Shown here piece by piece: positions 38,275 through 46,288 of a stretch of DNA of 64,000 nucleotides. The DNA is taken from NCBI RefSeq assembly GCF_021654165.1, contig NZ_JAKFZN010000004.1:124001-188000 (forward strand). The letters run 5' to 3'. Each line of letters starts with the position of its first letter. Position 1 is the stretch's first letter. This stretch comes from Nereida sp. MMG025 (lineage in GTDB: Bacteria > Pseudomonadota > Alphaproteobacteria > Rhodobacterales > Rhodobacteraceae). The notes under the pieces were generated by a model. That model was not told the origin of the DNA. It made no database searches and saw only the letters and a program-made list of their open reading frames with translations. The position numbers were made by a program, and so were the translations under genes.

Positions 38275-39466
38275 CAGATGGTCCAAGGCGCATATGGGCG
38301 ATGATCTGCCCGTGGTCCGAGGCAAGTTTGTTGTAAGGGGCCTCGGCATGTGAGCCATCGGTCAGGTGATCGTTCAGCACATTGAAATACTCCATCTCGC
38401 CCAATGTGCCGCCTTCGTCGGGCACAAAGTGGCGGGACATGTAAATCTGATCAATGCTTTCAAATGTGCCGCCAAAGGCCGCTGTGTATACCATATCGCG
38501 GGTGGACTTGCGGATGAACTGGCGTTCAGCCGAATGAAGACGCACGGCACGGATCGCCTCTTGGATCGCCTCGTTTTCGGCGTCGGTATAGCGATCGTTT
38601 GCGCGGGTGGCATCGTGACGGCGCATCCACGCGTAATTCTTGAACGGTGTTTCGCCGCTGATGACTTCCGAGCTGACAGCGTGCTCACCATCATTGAAGT
38701 CACCAAGCACCATAACAGGGTGTCCCGCCTGCAGTTCTTTGACCACAGCGCGGCGTAGCACCCAGGCTTCGGCCATTCGGCGCAACGCGGCACGCACAGA
38801 TCCCATAGCGCGGCCCGCGGGATCATAATTGGTGATATCCACTTCCTTGGGGGCAGACCCGTCAGCTGCCGGGGGGTATTCGCCAAGTTTGGATTTAAGG
38901 TGGCAGTTGAAAACGGTAATGATCACGCCATCAATCTGGATGCGGATCTTCAAAATGGGCCGCGAGATACGGGTCAGACGATAAAACCCTGCGTCTTCAC
39001 CTGTTAAATCGCGAAAGGGGATATCAAGCGGTTCTGGCAGATGCTGGATCACTTCAGGCTGTCCAACAAACGGGTGTCGCGACAGCACAGCAACGCCGGG
39101 GCGCCGTTGACCTGGCCCGCCGTCCTGCGCATTGGGCGCAAAGGCAAGATGTGCATTCGTGTAGGGTGTGTATGCCAATTTGCGAAAGATCGCTTTGCGG
39201 TGGTAGCGTTTGGAGCGATCAGGCACGACCGCTTCGTTTGTGGCAATGCCCCGCGCATCTGCCTCGGCAATGACGGCACGCAGGGGGGCTTCGTCGAAAA
39301 TCTCTTGGAAGCAAACGATATCGGCGTCCATTGTCAGCAGCTGATCGGCCAGCCAATCCTCTTTCCACGCGTATTCTTCGGGCGTGTATTTTTCGAAACG
39401 GTAGTATTCCTGATCAGGTCCAATCAGGTTTTTCACGTTGAAACTTGCGATAGTAAAGCGTGTCAT
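38267..39466 (-). CDS. Endonuclease/exonuclease/phosphatase family protein
   Basis: This 399-residue protein has the EEP fold signature: SFNVKNL at the start, CFQEIFDE with the metal-binding Glu, FNCHLKSK, VLGDFNDGEHAVSS and the C-terminal catalytic SDHGQIIA. Members cleave phosphodiesters of nucleic acids or lipids; the substrate is unknown. No signal peptide. It is embedded in a run of overlapping catabolic genes (4 bp overlap with the dehydratase gene upstream, 8 bp with pcaD-like downstream). Confidence 0.88.
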   Translation of the reverse strand: MTRFTIASFNVKNLIGPDQEYYRFEKYTPEEYAWKEDWLADQLLTMDADIVCFQEIFDEAPLRAVIAEADARGIATNEAVVPDRSKRYHRKAIFRKLAYTPYTNAHLAFAPNAQDGGPGQRRPGVAVLSRHPFVGQPEVIQHLPEPLDIPFRDLTGEDAGFYRLTRISRPILKIRIQIDGVIITVFNCHLKSKLGEYPPAADGSAPKEVDITNYDPAGRAMGSVRAALRRMAEAWVLRRAVVKELQAGHPVMVLGDFNDGEHAVSSEVISGETPFKNYAWMRRHDATRANDRYTDAENEAIQEAIRAVRLHSAERQFIRKSTRDMVYTAAFGGTFESIDQIYMSRHFVPDEGGTLGEMEYFNVLNDHLTDGSHAEAPYNKLASDHGQIIAHMRLGPSDV

Positions 39467-40437
39467 TCAAGGCCCTTCAAGGTGTCCAATGCGCGGGCAA
39501 ACATAGGCGCGTCCACATTGCCGCCGCTGGCTGTGCAGATGATGGTGTCTTGCGCGATATCGTCGTTGTGGAAAAGCGCTGCCGCAAGGGCCGAAGCGCC
39601 ACCCGGTTCCAAGACCAGCTTGAGGCGCAAAAAGGCCTGTGCCATGGCGCGCAAACACTCTTCATCGCTGACCAGAACGGGTGTGGCGCAAAGCCTTTGC
39701 ATGATCGGAAAGGTCATGTCGCCCGGGTGCGGCGAGATAATTGCGTCGCAAATACTGCCCGTGGTCTTTGCATTGCGTTCTATTTTGCCAGAAGCGAGCG
39801 ACCTGGCCACATCATCAAACCCGACAGGCTCTATGGGATGAACGGGTATGTGTGGCGCATCGGCTTGCAAGGCAAGTGCGATACCGCTGGTCAGCCCGCC
39901 GCCGCCGCAACAGGTGAACATAGCTGCGTCCTTAATCCCGTGTTGGGCGGCTTGGGCTGCAATCTCAAGACCGATTGTGCCTTGCCCTGCGACCACGAAA
40001 GCGTTGTCGAAGGGCGCGATCAGATGCAGGTTTCGCTGCGCAGCAATTTCGGAACCGATGGCTTCGCGGCTTTCGGTCTCTCGGTTGTATAATACAACCT
40101 CAGCGCCCAATGCCCGTGTGTTGTCAATCTTCAACTGGGGCGCATCGGATGGCATGACAATCACACTTGGCAAACCCTTCAGCGCGGCAGCATAGGCCAC
40201 ACCTTGGGCATGGTTGCCGCTGGAAAAGGCGATGACACCATCTGTGCCCTCTGGAAGTGCCGTAATGGCTGACCATGCGCCCCGAAACTTGAAGGATCCC
40301 GTGTGTTGCAGGTTTTCGGCTTTTACAAAAATGCGCTTGCCCGCGATGTCGTCCAAAAACGGCGATGACAGAAGGGGCGTGCGCCGCGCGTGCCCCTCAA
40401 GGCGCGTGGCGGCATCGCGGATCATATCAATATTCAT
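39463..40437 (-). CDS. Threonine/serine dehydratase (PLP fold type II)
   Basis: The 324-residue PLP enzyme has the Schiff-base Lys in HTGSFKFRGAWSA, the substrate loop FSSGNHAQG and the glycine-rich phosphate loop TCCGGGGLTSG. It lacks the regulatory ACT domain of biosynthetic IlvA, so it is a catabolic-type or racemase-like enzyme. ATG 40437 (MNIDMIRDAATRLEGH) overlaps the stop of the upstream hydrolase gene by 4 bp; an in-frame codon at 40452 is less likely. Confidence 0.85.
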   Translation of the reverse strand: MNIDMIRDAATRLEGHARRTPLLSSPFLDDIAGKRIFVKAENLQHTGSFKFRGAWSAITALPEGTDGVIAFSSGNHAQGVAYAAALKGLPSVIVMPSDAPQLKIDNTRALGAEVVLYNRETESREAIGSEIAAQRNLHLIAPFDNAFVVAGQGTIGLEIAAQAAQHGIKDAAMFTCCGGGGLTSGIALALQADAPHIPVHPIEPVGFDDVARSLASGKIERNAKTTGSICDAIISPHPGDMTFPIMQRLCATPVLVSDEECLRAMAQAFLRLKLVLEPGGASALAAALFHNDDIAQDTIICTASGGNVDAPMFARALDTLKGLE

Positions 40438-41252
40438 AGCAGGGCTGTCCACTTCTGTAGGGCGTCCAAGGCCTCTGGTTCATCCAAAAAGGGAATATGC
40501 GCGCGGTCTGGCACGGTTGCCGTGATCATATCGGGACGCCGTTTGCGCATGTCTGCAAGCGTTTGTGCCGACAGCAAATCGGAATTCGCACCGCGGATGG
40601 CGCAAATCGGCAATCCGGCCAGCGCATCAAAAAGCGGCCAAAGGTCAGGGGCGGGTTGTGCACCCGCGGCGGCCACGGCATCGGCCAAGGCCGGATCATA
40701 GGTGATGTGCAGGCCATCAGGGGTCTGATGAAACAACGTCCGCACCTCGTCTTGCCAGCGCGACAGTGGGACATTGGCAAAGCCACGCATAATATCCCCG
40801 CGGATCGCCGCAGCGTCCGCCCATGTTTTTTGCGAAGGATTCTTGCCGATATAATTCATAATAACGTCAAGACCGCGTGGATCCAATTCCGGTCCAATAT
40901 CGTTCAGGCATACGCCCGTCAGCCTGTCATGCGCGATTGCAGCCAAAACCATCGCAATCAACCCACCGCGCGAGGTGCCCAGAATTGCGGTCTGTTCCAG
41001 TCCAAGATGATCCAGCAAATCCAGCACGTCCCGCGCTTCATTTGCGATTTGATAGGTTGCAGGATCTGCCCAGTCCGATTTGCCACGCCCGCGATAATCA
41101 AGGCGGATTACGCGGTGATCTGCCAGATGCGGGGCGACATAGTTAAAGTCCTGCCCATTGCGCGTCAGCCCAGACAGACACAGGATGGGCGTGCCTTCGC
41201 CGTGATCGGTGTAGTGAAGTGTGATGCCATCATGTGCGGTAAATGTGGGCAT
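40434..41252 (-). CDS. Alpha/beta hydrolase
   Basis: The 272-residue alpha/beta hydrolase has nucleophile motif LGTSRGGLIAM (about 97-107), LDYRGRGKSDW and a C-terminal DRAHIPFLDEPEAL with the catalytic His. The substrate is unknown. The gene overlaps the dehydratase downstream by 4 bp and shares one base with the stop codon of the HAD gene upstream (41252). Confidence 0.87.
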   Translation of the reverse strand: MPTFTAHDGITLHYTDHGEGTPILCLSGLTRNGQDFNYVAPHLADHRVIRLDYRGRGKSDWADPATYQIANEARDVLDLLDHLGLEQTAILGTSRGGLIAMVLAAIAHDRLTGVCLNDIGPELDPRGLDVIMNYIGKNPSQKTWADAAAIRGDIMRGFANVPLSRWQDEVRTLFHQTPDGLHITYDPALADAVAAAGAQPAPDLWPLFDALAGLPICAIRGANSDLLSAQTLADMRKRRPDMITATVPDRAHIPFLDEPEALDALQKWTALL

Positions 41253-41929
41253 CAGATCAGGTCCATCAGAGTGGTCAGGTCGGGTAGGATATGATTGGGC
41301 GCCGCATAGAGCCGATCAAGCGGCGCACCGCCGCGATTGACCCAAACGGTCTGAAATCCGTAGCCCGCAGCACCCGCTGCATCCCATCCATTGGAACTGA
41401 CGAACAGGATTTGATCGCGTGTGCCGCCAAATCGGCTCTGAACCATGTCGTAAACACGGTCATGCGGCTTGAAAATACCAACGTCATCGACGCTCAGAAC
41501 ATCATCCAAAAGGGACGCGATGCCTGCCGATTGCACTGCACCGTCCAGCATGTCCCTTGATCCGTTTGACAAGATTGCAGTGTTCAGTCGTTGGTCTTTC
41601 AAGGTGCGCAGCATTGTAGGCACTTCGGGGTAGGCCGAAAGCTCCCAATAGAGTTTGAGTAAACGATCGCGCAGGGCGGGTTCGGTGAGTTTGCCGGCTT
41701 CGAGCGCCCAGTCCAGGCCATCTTGGGTGACCTGCCAGAAGTCAGTGTGATGCCCTGCGATGGTGCGCAGCCATGTGTATTCCAACTGTTTCAAACGCCA
41801 GTCCGAGGCCAGTTTTTGCCACACATCTTTCAAGCCCTCATGTGCGGGGTCCTCAGCTGCTTGTCGGGCGGCGGCTGTCACGTCGAACAATGTGCCATAG
41901 GCATCGAATATACAGGTGGTGATCGTCAT
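41252..41929 (-). CDS. Haloacid dehalogenase, type II
   Basis: The 225-residue HAD protein has motif I FDAYGTLFD with the nucleophilic Asp at residue 9, motif II LSNGSRDML, the Lys motif IFKPHDRVYD, and FVSSNGWDAAGAAGYG, the SSNxWD pattern that marks L-2-haloacid dehalogenases. It would convert 2-haloacids to 2-hydroxy acids. ATG 41929 is the family start; the frame continues upstream without a good RBS. It appears to be first in the leftward overlapping run. Confidence 0.88.
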   Translation of the reverse strand: MTITTCIFDAYGTLFDVTAAARQAAEDPAHEGLKDVWQKLASDWRLKQLEYTWLRTIAGHHTDFWQVTQDGLDWALEAGKLTEPALRDRLLKLYWELSAYPEVPTMLRTLKDQRLNTAILSNGSRDMLDGAVQSAGIASLLDDVLSVDDVGIFKPHDRVYDMVQSRFGGTRDQILFVSSNGWDAAGAAGYGFQTVWVNRGGAPLDRLYAAPNHILPDLTTLMDLI

Positions 41930-42063
41930 GGCGGGCCTTTCAAATTGGTCCGTCCACAGTGCGCAGCGCGCGTGCGGGGTCAAGTCTTTGTCGCTCGAAT
42001 GTCCGTTGGTTGGTTCAGGACAGCACAATGGCGATGAGCCTTAATGGGCCGCGATCAATACCG

Positions 42064-42852
42064 TCAGAGGTTTTCGCTCTGTGGCATGCCAAGGACATGG
42101 TAGCCGCCATCGACGCGGATGATCTCGCCCGTGGTGCAAGCCCCTGCGTCGGAGGCCAGATAAACGGCGGTGCCGCCCACAGCCTCAAGGGTTGCATTGC
42201 TGCGCAGTGGCGCGTTCTGGTCCGTATGTTTATAGGTCTTGCGCGCGCCCCCGATGGCCGCCCCTGCCAGTGTTTTCATGGGGCCAGGGCTGATGGCGTT
42301 GACGCGGATTCCGTCTGGGCCAAGGTCATTGGCCAGATAGCGTGTCGCAGATTCCAAAGCGGCCTTGGCCACGCCCATGACATTATAAAACGGTGTGACG
42401 TGGTTGCTGCCCTGATATGTCAGGGTCAGCAGGGTGCCACCGTTTGGCATAAGCGCGGACGCGCGTTTGGCACAATCGATAAAGCTATAGCAACTGATCG
42501 TTAGCGAATTCTTGAAGTTTTCGCGCGATGTATCGCTGATGCGGCCTGTCAGTTCATTTTTGTCGGAAAACGCGATGGCATGGACCAGAAAGTCGATGCT
42601 GCCCCAACGGGTTTTCAACGCGTCAAACGCGGCGTCCATGCTGGCGTCGTCGGTGACATCCACGTCGACCATGAAGTCACTTCCGACACTTTCGGCCAAG
42701 GGCGCAAGGCGTTTGCCAAAGGCCTCACCCTGATAGGTGAAGGCCAGTTCTGCGCCCTCTCGGTGCATTTCGCGTGCAATGCCCCAAGCGATAGAACGTT
42801 CGTTTGCAACACCCATGATGAGGCCGCGTTTTCCTTTGAGCAGGTCTGCCAT
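42064..42852 (-). CDS. fabI: Enoyl-[acyl-carrier-protein] reductase (NADH)
   Basis: FabI carries out the last reduction of each fatty acid elongation round. The 262-residue protein has GVANERSIAWGIA near the N-terminus, SIDFLVHAIAFSDKNEL, and the Tyr-Lys pair in PFYNVMGVAKAALES, followed by INAISPGPMKTLA. It ends GYHVLGMPQ. It is the last gene of fabA-fabB-orf-fabI, 24 bp after the orf. Confidence 0.95.
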   Translation of the reverse strand: MADLLKGKRGLIMGVANERSIAWGIAREMHREGAELAFTYQGEAFGKRLAPLAESVGSDFMVDVDVTDDASMDAAFDALKTRWGSIDFLVHAIAFSDKNELTGRISDTSRENFKNSLTISCYSFIDCAKRASALMPNGGTLLTLTYQGSNHVTPFYNVMGVAKAALESATRYLANDLGPDGIRVNAISPGPMKTLAGAAIGGARKTYKHTDQNAPLRSNATLEAVGGTAVYLASDAGACTTGEIIRVDGGYHVLGMPQSENL

Positions 42853-42876
42853 GGTCTGTCCCTTTGTATTTTTTTC

Positions 42877-43269
42877 TTAGGTGGAGGGTTTGGCGGGTCG
42901 CGTCAAGCGAGGTGTAGGGTCGCCTTCGCGCACGAAGCCGGGGATTTCGGGGCCTGCTTGGTCGTTGTCGTTCAGCCATAAGGCGTAGGAGTGGTGATGG
43001 TGATCATAGTGGGCATCGCCCGACGGGTCCCACCCCATGTCGATGCCAAAACGCACCCATTTTTCGACCACAGCGGGTGTGATGGTTTCAAGCGCGCTGC
43101 GAGGCTGGCCTTTTTCAAGGCTGTTGGGACCCATGATGCGCAGCTGGACTTTTGCGGTGCCTTGGACCACCAGTTTGCCGCGGCGTGATGTGCCCGACCA
43201 GACGTAGCGCCAGCGCAGATCATGCCCATCGAATATAATGGGACGTGATCCTTTGGTGGGCAGCGTCAC
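42877..43269 (-). CDS. Conserved-looking hypothetical protein between fabB and fabI
   Basis: A 130-codon gene starts at GTG 43269, 5 bp past the fabB stop, with AGGA (the fabB terminal codons) as RBS, so it is probably translationally coupled to fabB. The frame is open further upstream inside fabB, but that part is antisense-free shadow. The product begins with TLPTKGSRPIIFDGHDLRW, has a His-rich HYDHHHHSYALWL segment and a Pro-rich tail. I do not recognise a family. Placement in the fatty acid operon suggests a lipid-related function, which is inference. Confidence 0.7.
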   Translation of the reverse strand: MTLPTKGSRPIIFDGHDLRWRYVWSGTSRRGKLVVQGTAKVQLRIMGPNSLEKGQPRSALETITPAVVEKWVRFGIDMGWDPSGDAHYDHHHHSYALWLNDNDQAGPEIPGFVREGDPTPRLTRPAKPST

Positions 43270-43274
43270 GTGGG

Positions 43275-44504
43275 TCAGTCCTGAAATTTCGACAGCAACA
43301 TTGACCCGTTGGTGCCGCCAAACCCGAAGGAGTTGGTCATGATCGTGTCCAGCCCTGCGTTGTCGACGCGGGTGGTGGCGATTTCGGCAGGGTTCAGCGC
43401 AGGATCGAGGGTTTCCACGTTGATCGACGGCGCGATGAAGTCGTCTTGCAGCATCAAAAGGCAATAGACGGCTTCGGACGCGCCAGTCGCACCCTGGCTG
43501 TGGCCCGTCATCGATTTGGTCGAGCTGATGGGCGGTGTGCTTCCTTCGCCAAATACGCGGCGCACCGCTTCGACCTCGCCCACATCGCCCACGGGTGTGG
43601 AGGTGCCATGCGCGTTGATGTAGCTGATCTTGCGGCCCTCGGGCAGGGTTTGCAGGGCCATGCGCATCGCGCGTTCGCCGCCTTCACCAGATGGGGCCAC
43701 CATGTCGGCGCCGTCGGATGTTGCGCCAAGCCCTGTGACTTCTGCGTAGATTTTCGCACCGCGCGCTTTGGCGTGGTCCAGATCTTCCAGCACGACCATC
43801 GCGCCGCCGCCTGCAATCACAAACCCATCGCGGTCGGCGTCGAACGCGCGGGAGGCGCGGGTGGGGGTGTCGTTATACTTGCTACTCATCGCGCCCATCG
43901 CGTCAAAGAGGCACGACAGCGTCCAGTCCAACTCTTCGCCGCCGCCTGCAAACATGACGTCTTGTTTGCCCATCATGATCTGTTCAGCCGCATTGCCGAT
44001 GCAGTGCAGCGAGGTCGAGCAGGCAGAGGTGATGGAATAGTTAATGCCCTTGATCTTGAAGGCCGTGCACAGGTTGGCACTGATCGTCGAGGACATGCAT
44101 TTTGGCACGGCAAACGGCCCGATGCGTTTGGTGGCGCCTGTTTTCTTGACGACCTCATGTGCCGCGAGCATCGCCGATGTGGACGGCCCGCCTGATCCTG
44201 CAACCAAGCCTGTGCGCGGGTTCACAATGTCTTTTTCTTCAAGGCCCGCGTCCGCAATTGCTTGTTCCATCGCGATATGGGCATAGGCCGCACCCGGCCC
44301 CATGAAGCGCATGGTGCGTTTGTCGACATGTTCGGCAGGGTTGATTTTCAGCGTGCCTGCGATCTGACTGCGAAAGCCGTGTTCGGCCATTTCCTCAGAC
44401 GCGACAATGCCACTGGTGCCTGCCTTCAGGGCGGCTGTGACTTCGGTGGCTGAATTTCCGATAGGGGCGACAATCCCCAAACCTGTGACGACGACGCGGC
44501 GCAT
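43275..44504 (-). CDS. fabB: 3-oxoacyl-ACP synthase I
   Basis: FabB condenses malonyl-ACP with acyl-ACP and is needed for unsaturated fatty acids. The 409-residue protein has the active Cys in ITSACSTSLHCIGN, the His motifs INAHGTSTPVGD and MTGHSQGATGASEA, and a C-terminal NSFGFGGTNGSMLL. It follows fabA by 73 bp on the same strand, the standard alphaproteobacterial fabAB pair. Confidence 0.96.
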   Translation of the reverse strand: MRRVVVTGLGIVAPIGNSATEVTAALKAGTSGIVASEEMAEHGFRSQIAGTLKINPAEHVDKRTMRFMGPGAAYAHIAMEQAIADAGLEEKDIVNPRTGLVAGSGGPSTSAMLAAHEVVKKTGATKRIGPFAVPKCMSSTISANLCTAFKIKGINYSITSACSTSLHCIGNAAEQIMMGKQDVMFAGGGEELDWTLSCLFDAMGAMSSKYNDTPTRASRAFDADRDGFVIAGGGAMVVLEDLDHAKARGAKIYAEVTGLGATSDGADMVAPSGEGGERAMRMALQTLPEGRKISYINAHGTSTPVGDVGEVEAVRRVFGEGSTPPISSTKSMTGHSQGATGASEAVYCLLMLQDDFIAPSINVETLDPALNPAEIATTRVDNAGLDTIMTNSFGFGGTNGSMLLSKFQD

Positions 44505-44577
44505 GTGATGGCTCCCTCAGTTGGCTAAACAGATGTCTATTGAAGTGAGAACGGCGGAGCAAGAGGCGCCTAAGGCG

Positions 44578-44593
44578 TTAACTCTCGCTTAAC
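44578..44593. promoter_or_regulatory. CtrA-like box between fabA and fabB
   Basis: TTAA-CTCTCGC-TTAAC matches the CtrA consensus TTAA-N7-TTAAC and lies in a 21-bp inverted repeat (GCGTTAA/TTAACGC, 44575-44595). It overlaps the fabA stop codon and is about 75 bp upstream of the fabB start. It might be a CtrA-dependent site, a processing hairpin, or chance. Confidence 0.35.
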
Positions 44594-45087
44594 GCGACCT
44601 TCATATCCTTGACCTGATAGATCACTTCGCCGTCGGCCTCTACAATCCCGTCGGCCACGCCCATTGTCAGGCGGCGGGTTTGGATCGCCTTGCTGAAATC
44701 TACTTTGTAGGTCAGCATCTTTCGGTCGGGGCGGACCATGCCTGTCAGTTTGACCTCGCCCACGCCAAGCGCATAGCCACGGCCCAACCAGCCGCGCCAA
44801 CCTAGGTTAAAGCCCGTCAGTTGCCACAATCCATCCAGACCAAGGCAGCCGGGCATAATCGGATTGCCCGGAAAGTGGCAGTCGAAAAACCACAGATCGG
44901 GTGTGATGTCGAATTCCGCGCGAATATGCCCTTTGCCATGTTCGCCGCCATCGCCCGATACCTCTGTGATACGGTCCATCATCAGCATGGGTGGTGCGGG
45001 CAACTGCGCGTTGCCTTCGCCAAACAGCTCACCACGGGCGCATTTCAGCAGGTCATCTTTGTCAAAGCTTGTGGGATATTGTGACAT
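44578..45087 (-). CDS. fabA: 3-hydroxydecanoyl-ACP dehydratase/isomerase
   Basis: FabA makes trans-2-decenoyl-ACP and isomerises it to cis-3, starting unsaturated fatty acid synthesis. In 169 residues the active-site His is in [20 protein letters not shown] and the Asp follows in [14 protein letters not shown] 45087 gives the usual N-terminus [20 protein letters not shown]. It is divergent from irr, with a 185-bp shared upstream region. Confidence 0.96.
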   Translation of the reverse strand: MSQYPTSFDKDDLLKCARGELFGEGNAQLPAPPMLMMDRITEVSGDGGEHGKGHIRAEFDITPDLWFFDCHFPGNPIMPGCLGLDGLWQLTGFNLGWRGWLGRGYALGVGEVKLTGMVRPDRKMLTYKVDFSKAIQTRRLTMGVADGIVEADGEVIYQVKDMKVALSES

Positions 45088-45236
45088 GGCGCATCTCGTT
45101 CTTATCAAAGGGATAGTCTGTTTCGACGTCCTGGCACCCCTATCATTTGACAAGACAAAAGTGCAAGCCAACGCAAGTTTCTGGGCAGGCGACCACTGGT
45201 CGCGGGGGGCGGGCCTGTGCGCTTGGGGGATGACCA

Positions 45237-45266
45237 TTGAAAATCATTCGCAAAGCGCTTTATATA
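45237..45266 (+). promoter_or_regulatory. Promoter of irr with overlapping Fur/Mur-like operator
   Basis: TTGAAA (45237-45242), an 18-bp spacer and TATATA (45261-45266) place the transcription start on or next to the ATG of irr (45273), so the mRNA may be leaderless; no RBS is present. TGAAAATCATTCGCA (45238-45252) overlaps the -35 and resembles the alphaproteobacterial Fur/Mur box (TGCAAATNATTTGCA). Confidence 0.55.
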
Positions 45267-45272
45267 CTGGCT

Positions 45273-45710
45273 ATGGACCAGATTGAACAAAAGCCCCTTT
45301 CCGATGCACTGGCGCGTGCCGCCAACTGGCTGTCGAATGGTGGTGTGCGCCCGACAAAGCAACGGGTGTCGCTGGCGACACTGTTGGTAGGCGATGGCAA
45401 TGATCGACACGTCACTGCCGAAAGCCTGTTTGAGGCGGCATCGCAATCGGGTGAAGGCGTGTCACTGGCGACGGTCTACAATACCCTGCGCGCCTTTTGC
45501 GACGCAGGCATCATGCGCGAGATTACGGTAGATGGTGCGAAAAGTTATTTCGACACCAACATCACCGATCATCCGCATTTCTTTTGGGAAGATACCGCAC
45601 AGCTGACAGATGCGCCGGCAGAAGACCTTGAGATTGCACGGTTGCCAAACGTGCCTGAGGGTGCGGAAATTGCCAGTGTGGATGTTGTGATCAGGTTACG
45701 GCGCAAGTGA
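45273..45710 (+). CDS. irr: Iron response regulator Irr (Fur family)
   Basis: The 145-residue Fur-family protein has the N-terminal winged helix (LSNGGVRPTKQRVSLATLL, ISxTxYNTL-type VSLATVYNTLRAF) and the dimer domain with FDTNITDHPHFFWED, where Fur proteins carry the His-rich metal site. In Rhodobacteraceae Irr is a haem-linked iron regulator, and the irr-fabA arrangement is conserved. It lacks the Cys pairs of Fur/Zur. ATG 45273 is chosen; a longer frame would cover the promoter. Its stop lies 1 bp before the first REP-like palindrome. Confidence 0.92.
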   Translation: MDQIEQKPLSDALARAANWLSNGGVRPTKQRVSLATLLVGDGNDRHVTAESLFEAASQSGEGVSLATVYNTLRAFCDAGIMREITVDGAKSYFDTNITDHPHFFWEDTAQLTDAPAEDLEIARLPNVPEGAEIASVDVVIRLRRK

Positions 45711-45711
45711 A

Positions 45712-45737
45712 GTAAGGTGGATTGATATCCACCTTAC
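45712..45737. repeat. REP-like palindrome 1 (upstream of RAYT)
   Basis: GTAAGGTGGAT and ATCCACCTTAC (11-bp arms) surround a TGAT loop; GTTAA follows. It lies 1 bp after the irr stop and 29 bp before the RAYT start. It has the same arms and the same GTTAA tail in the same orientation as palindrome 2. Probable substrate of the encoded transposase; may also end irr transcription. Confidence 0.85.
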
Positions 45738-45766
45738 GTTAACCATTGCACGATATCCCTAACGGC

Positions 45767-46258
45767 ATGAGCCAATATCGCCGTTTTTATGTTCCTGGCG
45801 GAACCTACTTTTTCACAGTGCGCTGCCATTCGCGGCAGGCCACCTATCTGACAGACCATATCGATCTTCTTAGGGCGGCGACACGGGTCACCATGAACCA
45901 CGCGCCTTTCACGATCGATACGGCGGTGATCCTGCCCGACCACCTGCATATGATCTGGACGCTTCCCGTAGGTGATAGTGACTTTTCAAGTCGCTGGCGG
46001 CTGCTCAAGGCGACCTTTTCAAGGCATATGCCTACACCTCTGGATCGGACCGCTGTTATGAAAAAGCGCGGCGAGAAAGGGATTTGGCAGCGCAGGTTTT
46101 GGGAGCACGTCATTCGGGATGCAGATGATCTGACGCGCCACCGCGCTTTTGCACATGCTGCACCCGTTCGGGCGGGACTGTGCGCGCGTCCACAAGACTG
46201 GGTGCATTCAACAGCCCAACGCCAACGTGCGACCGCGTTCGCGTTTGGCCCGATTTGA
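45767..46258 (+). CDS. REP-associated tyrosine transposase (RAYT), IS200/IS605-like
   Basis: The 163-residue protein is an HUH-endonuclease-like RAYT: YRRFYVPGGTYFFTVRC at the N-terminus, ILPDHLHMIWTLP with HxH at 59-61, DFSSRWRLLKATFSR, and GIWQRRFWEHVIRDADDLTRH. RAYTs cut single-stranded REP sequences via a tyrosine in the C-terminal YIHxNPV-type segment. Here that segment reads RAFAHAAPVRAG, with Phe128 at the Tyr position, and there is no Tyr after residue 27, so cleavage by the usual mechanism looks lost. ATG 45767 is preferred over TTG 45746. It is flanked by two REP-like palindromes, ending 3 bp before the second. Confidence 0.9.
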   Translation: MSQYRRFYVPGGTYFFTVRCHSRQATYLTDHIDLLRAATRVTMNHAPFTIDTAVILPDHLHMIWTLPVGDSDFSSRWRLLKATFSRHMPTPLDRTAVMKKRGEKGIWQRRFWEHVIRDADDLTRHRAFAHAAPVRAGLCARPQDWVHSTAQRQRATAFAFGPI

Positions 46259-46261
46259 CAG

Positions 46262-46287
46262 GTAAGGTGGATAGACATCCACCTTAC
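46262..46287. repeat. REP-like palindrome 2 (downstream of RAYT)
   Basis: The same 11-bp arms as palindrome 1 enclose an AGAC loop and are followed by GTTAA. It lies 3 bp after the RAYT stop; its right edge touches the stop codon of the convergent gene (46289-46291). It may act as a shared terminator. Confidence 0.85.
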
Positions 46288-46288
46288 G

